A stretch of DNA of 46,559 nucleotides from an uncultured Eubacteriales bacterium (GTDB lineage: Bacteria > Bacillota > Clostridia > Oscillospirales > Acutalibacteraceae): NCBI GenBank assembly GCA_949296825.1, contig CASFQZ010000058.1, positions 1-46,559 on the forward strand, read 5' to 3'. Both the position numbers and the translations under genes were made by a program. Numbering within the stretch: the stretch's first letter is position 1; every line of letters begins with the position of its first letter. The notes beneath the pieces are model-generated. The model was given only the letters and a program-made list of their open reading frames with translations. It was not told where the DNA came from and made no database searches. Below, one piece after another: positions 1 to 7,321 of this stretch.

Positions 1-303
1 ATGCGCACTATACCAGACATAATTATAACCACCCGGCATTTGCGTTACTCGTGTAATGATAATAGAGTGTCTTCCATCAAGCTGCCAAACCTGACCTACT
101 TCGGCATTCTTTCGTAATTTATACTCAAAATTAGCCGATTCGTTTGTTGTCGTTTGCGGCGGTGCAGCAGAGAGTTTGCCGGAGAAAGTATTGCTCCCCG
201 CAGCTGCCCGGGCAGTATGAAAGTACCTGAAATCATTAACAAAAGCCCACGACCTGGAATACACCCAATAATCATATCCTATGGCGCGTTCCTTTTTAAT
301 CAT
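1..303 (-). pseudogene. C-terminal fragment of an amidase-like (Amidase_6 type) domain protein
   Basis: Reading the minus strand from about 303 to 1 gives about 100 codons without a stop, and the frame continues past the left edge. The translation contains YDYWVYSRSWAFVNDFRYF, then AEVGQVWQLDG, then HSIIITRV, and ends in YNYVWYSAH. This order (W/SW motif, G-D/Q-V-x-Q-L-D, HS-I-I-T, then W-Y-S-A-H) matches the second half of the putative amidase domain of Gram-positive secreted proteins. The first half, with the expected DCTNFVSQ catalytic cysteine block, is missing. The frame is open upstream only to a stop at 394-396, and no other frame there resembles the family. The ATG at 301-303 has no ribosome site. 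I read it as a 5'-truncated remnant; a rearranged gene whose end lies outside the window is also possible. The ORF on the plus strand at 154-390 is its shadow. Confidence 0.6.
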
Positions 304-328
304 AAGAAAATATCGTCGTTTGTTTATA

Positions 329-465
329 TGACTTTCTATGATGGAAACGGAAGAGAAACAATAGGAACAGCCACAGCCGTTGTCTGTTGAAAATTAGATT
401 CGCTGATAGGTTGCAACAACTTTACATAAGCAAAAAATCTTCTCAGTAACTGTCATAGAAAGTCA
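329..465. repeat. 13-bp perfect inverted repeat pair flanking about 110 bp
   Basis: TGACTTTCTATGA at 329-341 is the exact reverse complement of TCATAGAAAGTCA at 453-465. The left copy lies about 25 bp from the point where the amidase fragment loses recognisable upstream sequence. The pair could be the ends of a very small inserted element or coincidence in AT-rich DNA. No target-site duplication is visible. Confidence 0.35.
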
Positions 466-740
466 ATAGAATAAATCATGGGAATCACCGCCTTATTTTT
501 AAAATGTAATTTCATTCATCACAATCAAACATTTTCAACACGCAAGCAATATCGCCAAATCATTCAGCTTTATCTTTATTCTATAATAAGTTTAGCATAG
601 GTCAGAACAAAAAATAATACACTTTTTAGAATAATATTATTTTTTATTACTATTTATTGTTTTTTGACTATACAAATATAACAACATTTATATATTAATT
701 TATTTTTTAAGTTGTCATGTTCATTTTTTACACATTACAA

Positions 741-781
741 AAATAAACGACCGTAAAACCGATATCACCGGTTTACGGTCG
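741..781 (-). terminator. Intrinsic terminator of degV
   Basis: A hairpin with arms CGACCGTAAA and TTTACGGTCG plus CCGG pairing closes around an ATAT loop. On the minus strand it is followed by TTTATTTTTG. It lies about 45 bp beyond the degV stop. Confidence 0.85.
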
Positions 782-824
782 CTCTTTGTAAACAGCACTT
801 TGCCTTTTCAGATACCCTGCAAAA

Positions 825-1670
825 TTATTTTTCCAAATACAGAACACCGATAACCCCCTGTCCGCAATGGGCGGTGATGGTGGAGCTGGTGTAAACGGTC
901 AGTATTTCGTCGAACTTTTTATACTTGCGCACCTCTTTTTTGATCATATCGATCTGGGCGTCGGTGATGCCATAGGCGTATTCCACACTGACGCGGGAGG
1001 TATCGATCTTATCGTTGTTTTCCAACAAATCGCGAATATATTTGACGATGCAGGCGTCGAACTTGCCGCGGAATTTCTTACCCACCGACATTTTGCCGTT
1101 TTCCACCACAATCGAAGGCTTGATACCCAATACATTTGCGCCGAAAGCGACCACACTGGGACATCTGCCGTTCTTAGCCAAAAAGGAAAGGTTTTCCAGA
1201 ATAAAACTGGAGCGGATTTTCGGCAGCATTAGCTCCACATGGCGCAAAATCTCCTTGACCGAATAGCCGTTGTCCCGCAGCTCGGCGGCTTTCAACACCA
1301 TCAGCCCCGCCGCCGAGGTGATATTGTGGGTGTCCACCACCGACACGGAGGGGAAATCCGCCGCCGCTGCCGTCGCGTTCTGATAGGTGCTGGACATCTC
1401 CGACGCCATGCAGAAGTGAATCACCTCGCTTCCGTCCGCCGTCAGCCCGGCGAACAGATCCTGATATTCGCCGATAGAGCAGGCGGAGGTCGACGGGATC
1501 TCACCGGTCTGCTCATACCGCTCGATCAAGCTCTTCGCGTCGATATTGACGCTGTCGTCAAAGCTCTCGCCGCTGAAAACAATATGCATCGGCATCACCG
1601 AAATCCGGTATTTTTCCAGCTGCTCTCCGGGCAGCGTAATGGTGCTGTCAATACTCAATTGAATGCTCAT
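825..1670 (-). CDS. degV: DegV family fatty-acid-binding protein
   Basis: The 281-residue product has the DegV layout: an N-terminal lobe opening SIQLSIDSTITLP, where the usual family motif is D-S-x-x-x-L-P; the conserved T/S-S block GEIPSTSACSIGEY at about residue 55; SSTYQNA at about 93; VVDTHNITSAAGLMV at about 110; and a C-terminal lobe with LGIKPSIVVENGKM. Length is typical of the family. DegV proteins bind fatty acids and, in Gram-positive bacteria, can act with FakA kinase as the FakB subunit in fatty-acid phosphorylation; whether this one does is not shown here. The ATG overlaps the stop of the upstream membrane-protein gene by four bases (ATGA) and has AAAGGAGC ahead of it, so the two are translationally coupled. 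A strong terminator follows. Confidence 0.85.
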   Translation of the reverse strand: MSIQLSIDSTITLPGEQLEKYRISVMPMHIVFSGESFDDSVNIDAKSLIERYEQTGEIPSTSACSIGEYQDLFAGLTADGSEVIHFCMASEMSSTYQNATAAAADFPSVSVVDTHNITSAAGLMVLKAAELRDNGYSVKEILRHVELMLPKIRSSFILENLSFLAKNGRCPSVVAFGANVLGIKPSIVVENGKMSVGKKFRGKFDACIVKYIRDLLENNDKIDTSRVSVEYAYGITDAQIDMIKKEVRKYKKFDEILTVYTSSTITAHCGQGVIGVLYLEK

Positions 1671-2413
1671 GATAAACGCTCCTTTGGCGCGGAAGATTCC
1701 GCCTGTTTCAATTCATCCAGATACGCCAGTTCTTCCTCCCGGTCAAATTTGGACTGGGCTTTGACCTTCTGACGCAGCGCTCTGCGGTTTTTGCCGATGA
1801 TGCCGTTTTTGTAAAACGCCACCAGGAACATCCCCGCCAGCGCGCCGACAGCGCAGCAGATCATATCCTCCATGGTGTCCACCAGCCCGGCTTCGGACAA
1901 AACCAGCGAATTTTGCAGCTGATAGCCGTATATGCGGTCCATGGTAAACTCATAAAACTCCCACGCCACGCCGATGCTCACCGAAAACAAAATACAAAAC
2001 AGCGCCGCCAGCGCGGGCTTGAGGTGATGCTTTTTGCCCTGGATCGCCGTCGCCAGATCATACCCAAACCACGACGCCAGAACGCCGGCGAAGGTGTGCT
2101 CAAAAATATCGATCAGCTGAAAATTGGTGCTGTCATTGAAATAGGGACCGATCACGCAGCCGAAGAAGATGAATACATTCAACAGCGTCTGGGAAAAATA
2201 CCCGACCCGCGTGATAAAGCTCCTGCCGCCCAAAAGCTGAAACAGATCCCACAAATGGGTAAAGGCGATGGAGAACATCCCCATCAAAAACTTGGTCAAA
2301 GAGCCGTTGAACAGCCCGTATACCCCGTAGGCAAAGAGCAGCACGCGGATGACCATCCATAAAATATACTGCCCCTTCGGGATCGGGGCAATGGCGTTGA
2401 GTTGTTTTTTCAT
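1667..2413 (-). CDS. YjdF/DUF2238-like integral membrane protein
   Basis: A 248-residue polytopic protein with about six hydrophobic segments. The C-terminal half has WEFYEFTMDRIYG followed by LVDTMEDMICCAVGALAG, which is the E-x-x-D...DTM-D-hhh-G-A pattern of the YjdF/DUF2238 membrane family, whose function is unknown. The reading frame can be extended upstream to a GTG at 2461, but the likely promoter places transcription start inside that extension. The ATG at 2413, with GGAG 11 bases ahead, is therefore preferred. The charged tail of about 45 residues is cytoplasmic by inference. The gene overlaps degV by four bases, forming a two-gene operon. A role in lipid or envelope biology is only suggested by the degV partner. 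Confidence 0.65.
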   Translation of the reverse strand: MKKQLNAIAPIPKGQYILWMVIRVLLFAYGVYGLFNGSLTKFLMGMFSIAFTHLWDLFQLLGGRSFITRVGYFSQTLLNVFIFFGCVIGPYFNDSTNFQLIDIFEHTFAGVLASWFGYDLATAIQGKKHHLKPALAALFCILFSVSIGVAWEFYEFTMDRIYGYQLQNSLVLSEAGLVDTMEDMICCAVGALAGMFLVAFYKNGIIGKNRRALRQKVKAQSKFDREEELAYLDELKQAESSAPKERLS

Positions 2414-2451
2414 ACCATGAAACGCTCCGTCTTTCTTTCCATATAAATGGT

Positions 2452-2480
2452 ATTGTAGCACAGCGCCGCCCTCTTTGCAA
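2452..2480 (-). promoter_or_regulatory. Sigma-A type promoter for the YjdF-like/degV operon
   Basis: On the minus strand there is TTGCAA at 2475-2480, a 17-bp spacer, and TACAAT at 2452-2457. The predicted start of transcription is near 2445, about 30 bases before the chosen ATG. Confidence 0.7.
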
Positions 2481-2575
2481 TGAATAATTCATGACCATTT
2501 TCCGCGTTTTGGCAGGCGGAATCCGCCGCCCTACAAAAATTCACAAAAAAATCCTTTCTTTTTACAAAACAGTTA

Positions 2576-2604
2576 TTGAAATCAGCAAAAGAGTGTGGTA
2601 AAAT
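2576..2604 (+). promoter_or_regulatory. Sigma-A type promoter for the EF-G paralogue
   Basis: TTGAAA at 2576-2581, a 17-bp spacer, and TAAAAT at 2599-2604. Predicted leader is about 80 bases. Confidence 0.7.
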
Positions 2605-2693
2605 ATTTTCCATAGTTTGCAAATTGCTTAAAAATTTTTTATTCATATCCATTGCATGATGTAATTTGTGCAAACATAACAGGAGGAATATTT

Positions 2694-4760
2694 ATGAAAG
2701 ACTATCAAGCACAGGACATTCGCAATGTCGTCATTGCCGGCCACGGCGGCAGAGGTAAAACCACTCTGGCGGAAGCCATGCTGTACGTTGCCGGCGCCAC
2801 CGAACGTCTGGGCAAGGTCACCGACGGCAACACCGTCATGGACTATGACCCCGAGGAGAAAAAGAGAAATATCTCCGTTTCCTCCGCCGTCGCGCCGCTG
2901 GAATGGAGAGACGTAAAAATCAACCTGATCGACACCCCCGGCTTCTTTGATTTCGCCGGCGGGCTTTATGAGGGTGTGCGTGCGGCAGACTGCCTGATGG
3001 TGGTGCTTGCCGCCGGCTCCGGATTTGACGTCGGCGCCGAAAAAGCCGTCAAAGCCGCCAAGTCCCGCGCCCTTGCCAAAATTTTTGCCGTCACCAAATG
3101 CGACGCGGAAAACACCGATTTTTACAAAACCATCGACGCGCTGAAGGAGCGTTACGGCACGGTCATCTGTCCGGTGGTCGTCCCCCATTATGAAAACGGC
3201 AAGGTCGTTTCCTACGTCAACTTCTTACAGGACAAAGCCTTTGTCTATAAAAACGGCAAGGCGGAAGAAACCGCCATGCCCGAGAACGATACCATCGCCG
3301 AGCTGCACGCCGCCTTTACCGAGGCGGTCGCCTCCGCCGACGAGGAATTGATGATGAAATTCTTTGAGGAGGAGCCCTTCACCCATGACGAAATCGTCAA
3401 AGGCTTAAAGACCGGCGTCAAGGACGGGCTGATCATCCCGGTCTATGCCTGCTCCGGTCAGACGCTGGAGGGCGTGGACCTGATCCTCAACGCCCTGCGC
3501 AAATATGCCCCCGCCCCCGCCGACCTGAAGGAGAGCGGCAGGGACGCTGGCGGCGAGCCGATCGAGATCCCCTGCGACGCCGCCGCCGATACCGCCGCGA
3601 TCTGCTTTAAGACCGTCGCCGACCCCTTTGTGGGCAAGATGTCCTACTTTAAGGTTGCCTCTGGCGCGCTGAAGCCGGACGGCGCGTACATCAACGCGCG
3701 CACCGGCGAAGCGGTCCGTTTGGGCAAGCTGGTCACCGTCAAGGGCGGCAAGACCGAGGACACCGCCAAAATCACCGCCGGCGACATCGGCGTTATTACC
3801 AAGCTGGACGGCTTCAAAACCGGCGACACGCTCTGCGACGCCAAAAAGCCCGTCACCATCGACGGCATCGACTTCCCCGCCCCCTGCCTTGCCATGGCTG
3901 TCAAGGTCCAGAAAAAGGGCGAAGAGGAAAAAGTCGCCACCGGGCTCAAAAAGCTCTCCCACGAGGATCCGAGCATCAAAACCTATATCGACGAAGAAAC
4001 CCGCGAGCAGATTGTCGCCGGTCAGGGCGAACAGCATCTGGACGTGATCGTCTCCAAATTAAAGACCAAATTCGGCGTTTCCGTCGATCTGGAGGTGCCG
4101 AAGGTTCCCTATCGTGAAACCATCCGCAAAACCGTCTCCAAGCAGGGGCGCCACAAAAAGCAGTCCGGCGGTCACGGTCAGTTTGGCGATGTCTGGATCC
4201 GCTTTGAGCCCATCGACGGCGAGGGCTTCGAGTTCGCCGAGGAAGTGGTCGGCGGCGCGGTGCCCAAAAACTTCTTCCCCGCCGTAGAAAAAGGTCTGCG
4301 CGAAAGCGTCGCCCGGGGCATGATCGCCGGTTATCCGATGGTCGGTATCAAAGCGACGCTGTACGACGGCTCCTATCATCCGGTCGATTCCTCCGAAATG
4401 GCGTTCAAAACCGCCGCCCAGCTGGCGCTGAAAGCCGCCATCCCCGAGGCGAAGCCCACCATTCTGGAGCCGATCGGCACGGTCAAGGTTCTTTTGCCCG
4501 ACGAAAATCTGGGCGACATCATGGGCGATATCACCAAGCGCCGCGGCAGAGTACTGGGCATGGGTCCGGCGGAGGACCCGAAAATGCAGGAGCTGACCGC
4601 CGAGGTTCCCATGGCGAATATGGGCGATTTCTCCACGGTACTGCGCTCGGTCACTGCCGGCAGAGGCAGCTATACCAGCGAGTTCTGCCGCTATGAGGAC
4701 GCCCCCGCCGAGGTCGCCGAAAAAGTCATCGCCGACGCGAAAGCCAACGCCGACGACTGA
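2694..4760 (+). CDS. Elongation factor G paralogue (FusA2-like translational GTPase)
   Basis: 688 residues, the length of EF-G, with all five EF-G domains recognisable. The GTPase domain has a P-loop GHGGRGKTT at residues 16-24, switch II DTPGFFDF at 80-87, and VTKCD in place of the usual NKxD. Domain IV carries SKQGRHKKQSGGHGQFGDVW, and the C-terminal part has ILEPIGTV and IMGDITKRRGRVLGM. Canonical EF-G has AHVDAGKTT and DTPGHVDF, so this is a paralogue in which the catalytic histidine of switch II is Phe84 and switch I (KRNISVSS) has diverged. The start is fixed by AGGAGGAATATTT before the ATG. It stands alone between a promoter and a terminator. Related paralogues have been proposed to act in stress or alternative translocation; the role here is unknown. 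It should not be taken as the housekeeping FusA. Confidence 0.85.
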   Translation: MKDYQAQDIRNVVIAGHGGRGKTTLAEAMLYVAGATERLGKVTDGNTVMDYDPEEKKRNISVSSAVAPLEWRDVKINLIDTPGFFDFAGGLYEGVRAADCLMVVLAAGSGFDVGAEKAVKAAKSRALAKIFAVTKCDAENTDFYKTIDALKERYGTVICPVVVPHYENGKVVSYVNFLQDKAFVYKNGKAEETAMPENDTIAELHAAFTEAVASADEELMMKFFEEEPFTHDEIVKGLKTGVKDGLIIPVYACSGQTLEGVDLILNALRKYAPAPADLKESGRDAGGEPIEIPCDAAADTAAICFKTVADPFVGKMSYFKVASGALKPDGAYINARTGEAVRLGKLVTVKGGKTEDTAKITAGDIGVITKLDGFKTGDTLCDAKKPVTIDGIDFPAPCLAMAVKVQKKGEEEKVATGLKKLSHEDPSIKTYIDEETREQIVAGQGEQHLDVIVSKLKTKFGVSVDLEVPKVPYRETIRKTVSKQGRHKKQSGGHGQFGDVWIRFEPIDGEGFEFAEEVVGGAVPKNFFPAVEKGLRESVARGMIAGYPMVGIKATLYDGSYHPVDSSEMAFKTAAQLALKAAIPEAKPTILEPIGTVKVLLPDENLGDIMGDITKRRGRVLGMGPAEDPKMQELTAEVPMANMGDFSTVLRSVTAGRGSYTSEFCRYEDAPAEVAEKVIADAKANADD

Positions 4761-4802
4761 TTCCATTCTCCGATTTCCCGTTTAATCTCTTCCTGTTATG
4801 AC

Positions 4803-4845
4803 AAACGGAACCGCTGCCCCCGGGCACGGTTCCGTTTGCCTTTTC
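4803..4845 (+). terminator. Intrinsic terminator of the EF-G paralogue
   Basis: A perfect 11-bp stem, AAACGGAACCG at 4803-4813 with CGGTTCCGTTT at 4827-4837, is followed by GCCTTTT. The T-tract is modest. Confidence 0.75.
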
Positions 4846-4852
4846 CCCACAC

Positions 4853-4881
4853 AAAAAGCCGCGGGTCGGCTGCCCACGGCT
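4853..4881 (-). terminator. Intrinsic terminator of trmL
   Basis: Minus-strand stem AGCCGTGGG/CCCGCGGCT (4873-4881 with 4857-4865, one G-T pair) is followed by TTTTTGTG. It begins six bases after the trmL stop. Confidence 0.85.
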
Positions 4882-4886
4882 CCTTT

Positions 4887-5387
4887 TTATTCCCAGCGGT
4901 ATTCCCGCAGCTGACCGATGGTCTTGAGTCGGGGAAAGCCCCACTGCCGCAGCGCCTCATAGACGCCGATGGCAACCGAATTGGATAAATTCAGGCTGCG
5001 CGCCTCATCAATCATCGGGATACGTACCGTGTGCTCCGGATTATCGTGCAAAAGCGATTCCGGCAGCCCCTTCGTTTCCTTCCCGAAGACCAGAAACGCA
5101 CCGTCGGGATAGGCAACCTCGGTGTAGACCTTCGGCGCCTTGGTGGAAAAATAGGTAAAGGCGCCGCCCCTGTTTTTCTCAAAAAAATCTGCCAGAGAAG
5201 AATAATAAGTAATGTCCAGCAGATGCCAATAGTCCAGCCCCGCCCGTTTCAGCTTTCGGTCGTCCACCGTAAAGCCCATCGGCTCCACCAGATGGAGTCT
5301 TGCCCCGGTCGCCGCGCAGGTGCGCGCCACATTGCCGGTATTCTGCGGGATCTCCGGCTCGACCAATACAATATTCAATTCACGCAT
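4887..5387 (-). CDS. trmL: tRNA (cytidine(34)-2'-O)-methyltransferase, TrmL/SPOUT family
   Basis: 166 residues, the normal length for TrmL. The SPOUT knot motifs are present: NIVLVEPEIPQNTGNVARTC at the N-terminus (AdoMet-fold motif 1 with the PQNTGN signature), LVFGKETKGLP in the middle (motif 2), and RIPMIDEARSLNLSNSVAIG near the C-terminus (motif 3). The enzyme methylates the ribose of the wobble base of certain leucine tRNAs, acting as a homodimer in the cytoplasm. The gene follows pdxK with a 17-bp gap and ends in a strong terminator, so the two form one operon; the functional reason for the pairing is not obvious. Confidence 0.9.
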   Translation of the reverse strand: MRELNIVLVEPEIPQNTGNVARTCAATGARLHLVEPMGFTVDDRKLKRAGLDYWHLLDITYYSSLADFFEKNRGGAFTYFSTKAPKVYTEVAYPDGAFLVFGKETKGLPESLLHDNPEHTVRIPMIDEARSLNLSNSVAIGVYEALRQWGFPRLKTIGQLREYRWE

Positions 5388-5404
5388 CCGCGATCCTCTT
5401 TTCT

Positions 5405-6253
5405 TTACGGCTCGGTGATCTGGCGCATTTTGTACAGATCGCTCTCAAAATCCACGCCGTAGGTCATATACGGGTACTCCCGGAACGTGCGGTCGATACA
5501 GGTGAAGGTGTACGCCACCGCCGCCGCGCTCGCCTTCATCAAATCCTGCCCGCGCACCAGTCCGGCGGTCAGCACACTGGCGAAGACATCGCCGGTGCCA
5601 TGGTACATGCCGCCGACCTTTTCGGTCAGCTTTTCCTCATAAACGCCCCTTTTCCGGTCAAAGGCTGCCGCGCCGATGTGACTGCCGTCATAGGCGACGC
5701 CGGTCAGCACCACCGACACCTCAAACCGCTCCGCCAGACGCTCCGTCAGCGCGCGGACATAGTCCTGCGTATAGGGGGGCTTTCGGTATTCCTCCCCCAG
5801 CATAAACGCCGCCTCCGTAAAATTGGGCACAATCACATCCGCCTTGCGGCACAGCTCGCCCATATCCACCGCGAAGGCACGGTCAAAGACGCTGTACATC
5901 CTGCCGTTATCCGCCATGGCGGGGTCAACGATTTTCAGCGTCTCTTCCTCCGCCAGCAGATCAAAGATCTGACCGACGATTTCTATTTGCTCGCTGCTGC
6001 CCAAAAAGCCGCTGTAAATCGCGTCAAAACGCAGCTCGTTCGCCTTCCAGCTCTCGGCAAAGGGCAGCAGATCCTCGGTCAGGTCCCGATAGGTATAGCC
6101 GGGCTTGCAGGCGGTGTGGGTCGAAAGCACCGCCGTCGGCATAACCGCCGTTTCAATGCCGGCGGCGGAAAGCACCGGCAAAGCCACCGTCAGGGAGCAT
6201 TTGCCGAAGCCGGAGATATCGTGGATCGCCGCCACGCGCTTCTGATGCTTCAA
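5405..6253 (-). CDS. pdxK: Pyridoxamine/pyridoxal kinase (PfkB/ribokinase-like)
   Basis: 282 residues. The N-terminus KRVAAIHDISGFGKCSLTVA, then GIETAVMPTAVLSTHT, and KIVDPAMADNGRMY are the signatures of clostridial pyridoxamine kinases. The C-terminal anion-hole motif appears as MYHGTGDVFASVL (GTGD with catalytic Asp). It phosphorylates B6 vitamers to feed pyridoxal 5'-phosphate synthesis by salvage. The frame can be extended to a TTG at 6283, but the predicted transcription start lies at about that point; the TTG at 6253 has GAGGAA seven bases ahead and is preferred, giving MKHQKRV. It is first in an operon with trmL. Confidence 0.85.
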   Translation of the reverse strand: MKHQKRVAAIHDISGFGKCSLTVALPVLSAAGIETAVMPTAVLSTHTACKPGYTYRDLTEDLLPFAESWKANELRFDAIYSGFLGSSEQIEIVGQIFDLLAEEETLKIVDPAMADNGRMYSVFDRAFAVDMGELCRKADVIVPNFTEAAFMLGEEYRKPPYTQDYVRALTERLAERFEVSVVLTGVAYDGSHIGAAAFDRKRGVYEEKLTEKVGGMYHGTGDVFASVLTAGLVRGQDLMKASAAAVAYTFTCIDRTFREYPYMTYGVDFESDLYKMRQITEP

Positions 6254-6288
6254 AATAGGTTCCTCTTTTCCTGAAAATTCCAAGGATA

Positions 6289-6318
6289 TTTATACAATAT
6301 GGTAGCACAATATGTCAT
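6289..6318 (-). promoter_or_regulatory. Probable promoter for pdxK-trmL
   Basis: On the minus strand ATGACA at 6313-6318, an 18-bp spacer, and TATAAA at 6289-6294. An alternative TTGCAT-17-TACCAT pair overlaps it. The site lies within the region divergent to the small-protein gene. Confidence 0.5.
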
Positions 6319-6345
6319 GAAATGCAAGAGAAAGGACTGACGACC

Positions 6346-6528
6346 ATGAATAAAACCACCATGATGAAGGGCATCGGCGCGGCTTGCGCCATCGGAGGGA
6401 CCATTGCCGCCGTCGGCGCAAGCATGACCGGCAAATCCGCCGCCAAACGCAAAATGAAAAAAACCGCCGCCAAAGCCCTGAAAACCGTCGATTCCGTGCT
6501 GGACGGGGTGCAAAGCATCCTCGGCTAA
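6346..6528 (+). CDS. Small hydrophobic/basic hypothetical protein (60 aa)
   Basis: A 60-residue product starting MNKTTMMKGIGAAC. Residues about 8-27 form a Gly/Ala-rich hydrophobic segment (GIGAACAIGGTIAAVGAS), followed by a strongly basic stretch (KSAAKRKMKKTAAKALK) and a short C-terminus, VDSVLDGVQSILG. The ATG is preceded by AAAGGACTG. A near-perfect terminator directly follows, which supports a real gene despite its size. I recognise no domain. It may be a small membrane-associated protein of a kind common in Ruminococcaceae; no function can be assigned. Confidence 0.6.
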   Translation: MNKTTMMKGIGAACAIGGTIAAVGASMTGKSAAKRKMKKTAAKALKTVDSVLDGVQSILG

Positions 6529-6542
6529 GCCGCCAAACGGAC

Positions 6543-6593
6543 AAAAAGACAGCGTGTGCCCCTCAAAAAAGAGGGCTGCGCTGTCTTTTTTTT
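6543..6593. terminator. Strong bidirectional terminator
   Basis: Twelve-bp arms AAAAAGACAGCG (6543-6554) and CGCTGTCTTTTT (6579-6590), plus an inner GCCCCTC/GAGGGC pairing. T-runs exist on both strands, so it can end the small-protein gene (+) and the carboxymuconolactone decarboxylase gene (-). Confidence 0.9.
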
Positions 6594-6620
6594 CATGGAT
6601 TGAAAACCCGCGGCGCGCCT

Positions 6621-7307
6621 TCATTCCGAGGACGCCCTGTCAATACAGGCGAGGGCGTTGAGGCTGCGGGGATACCCGATATAGGGCAGACACTGCGAGA
6701 CCACGCGAATCAGAAAAGCTCTGTCGTTGCCCAGCTGCCGATTCCCCCTGACATGGGCGATCAGCTGCGGCTCGCAGCCACCCTGCGCCATCAGAAAGCA
6801 AAACGTGATCATCTCCCGCTCGGCAAGGGAAAGTCCCCGACGGGTATAGTAATCGCCAAAGCAGTTCGCAGCGAGCCAACGGTTGATATGCCCGTTCTTC
6901 CACGCCTCCTTCATCGGCGCGCCGAAGATTTCCGCCTGCGCCTTTGCCCCCTCTTCCAACCGGTTTTCCAGGGTGGTCGCTGCCTGCCCGGGAAGCGGCA
7001 GCCCAATCCCCTTTGCCGAAAAGAGCTTGTTGGTGCCGTTCAAAAAAGGCAGCACCCTTCCATAGCCCAAATAGGCGACGGCTTGATACACCAGCTCCTT
7101 GATCGCCTCCGGCGCCATGCCGCCCTCCAGCGCCTTCGGCAGCGTCTCACAATAGGCGTCTACGCCACCACAGCCGATCAGCGCCGCCAGAATCGCCAGA
7201 TAACGGGGCTTCTCCGGGAGCTGCTGATTTTCTTCATTTACAACTTCGCCCCACGCAAAATGGGCAAAGCGTTCCATAAATTCCGGGTCCGTTTGATACA
7301 AATCCAT
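6621..7307 (-). CDS. Carboxymuconolactone decarboxylase family protein (two-domain)
   Basis: 228 residues with two CMD/AhpD-like repeats. The first is around YLAILAALIGCGGVDAY...EAIKELVYQAVAYLGYGRV (residues about 35-90). The second is around REMITFCFLMAQGGCEPQLIAHVRGNRQLG...RVVSQCLPYIGYPRSLNAL near the C-terminus. The typical CxxC/H redox motif of AhpD is not obvious, so peroxidase activity is uncertain. The start is set by AGGAGAAG before the ATG at 7307; a longer frame overlaps the AKR gene and is not used. It is the last gene of the MerR-cupin-AKR operon, 14 bp after the AKR stop, which suggests a shared role in handling a small reactive or aromatic compound. Confidence 0.8.
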   Translation of the reverse strand: MDLYQTDPEFMERFAHFAWGEVVNEENQQLPEKPRYLAILAALIGCGGVDAYCETLPKALEGGMAPEAIKELVYQAVAYLGYGRVLPFLNGTNKLFSAKGIGLPLPGQAATTLENRLEEGAKAQAEIFGAPMKEAWKNGHINRWLAANCFGDYYTRRGLSLAEREMITFCFLMAQGGCEPQLIAHVRGNRQLGNDRAFLIRVVSQCLPYIGYPRSLNALACIDRASSE

Positions 7308-7321
7308 CTTCGCTTCTCCTG

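Larger units (their letters stand above)
304..824. other. AT-rich non-coding stretch
   Basis: No convincing gene is seen here. Composition is far more AT-rich than the rest of the window, with several T/A runs between 590 and 740. Short frames on the minus strand, such as one from an ATG near 477 preceded by AAGGCGG, hit stops within a few codons. The right end carries the degV terminator. The base composition contrast with its neighbours suggests decayed or acquired DNA, but nothing identifies its source. Confidence 0.5.

Noticed and set aside
154..390. A 78-codon plus-strand frame at the left edge
   Set aside because: The minus strand reads an amidase-like domain through most of this region, so the plus frame is a shadow.
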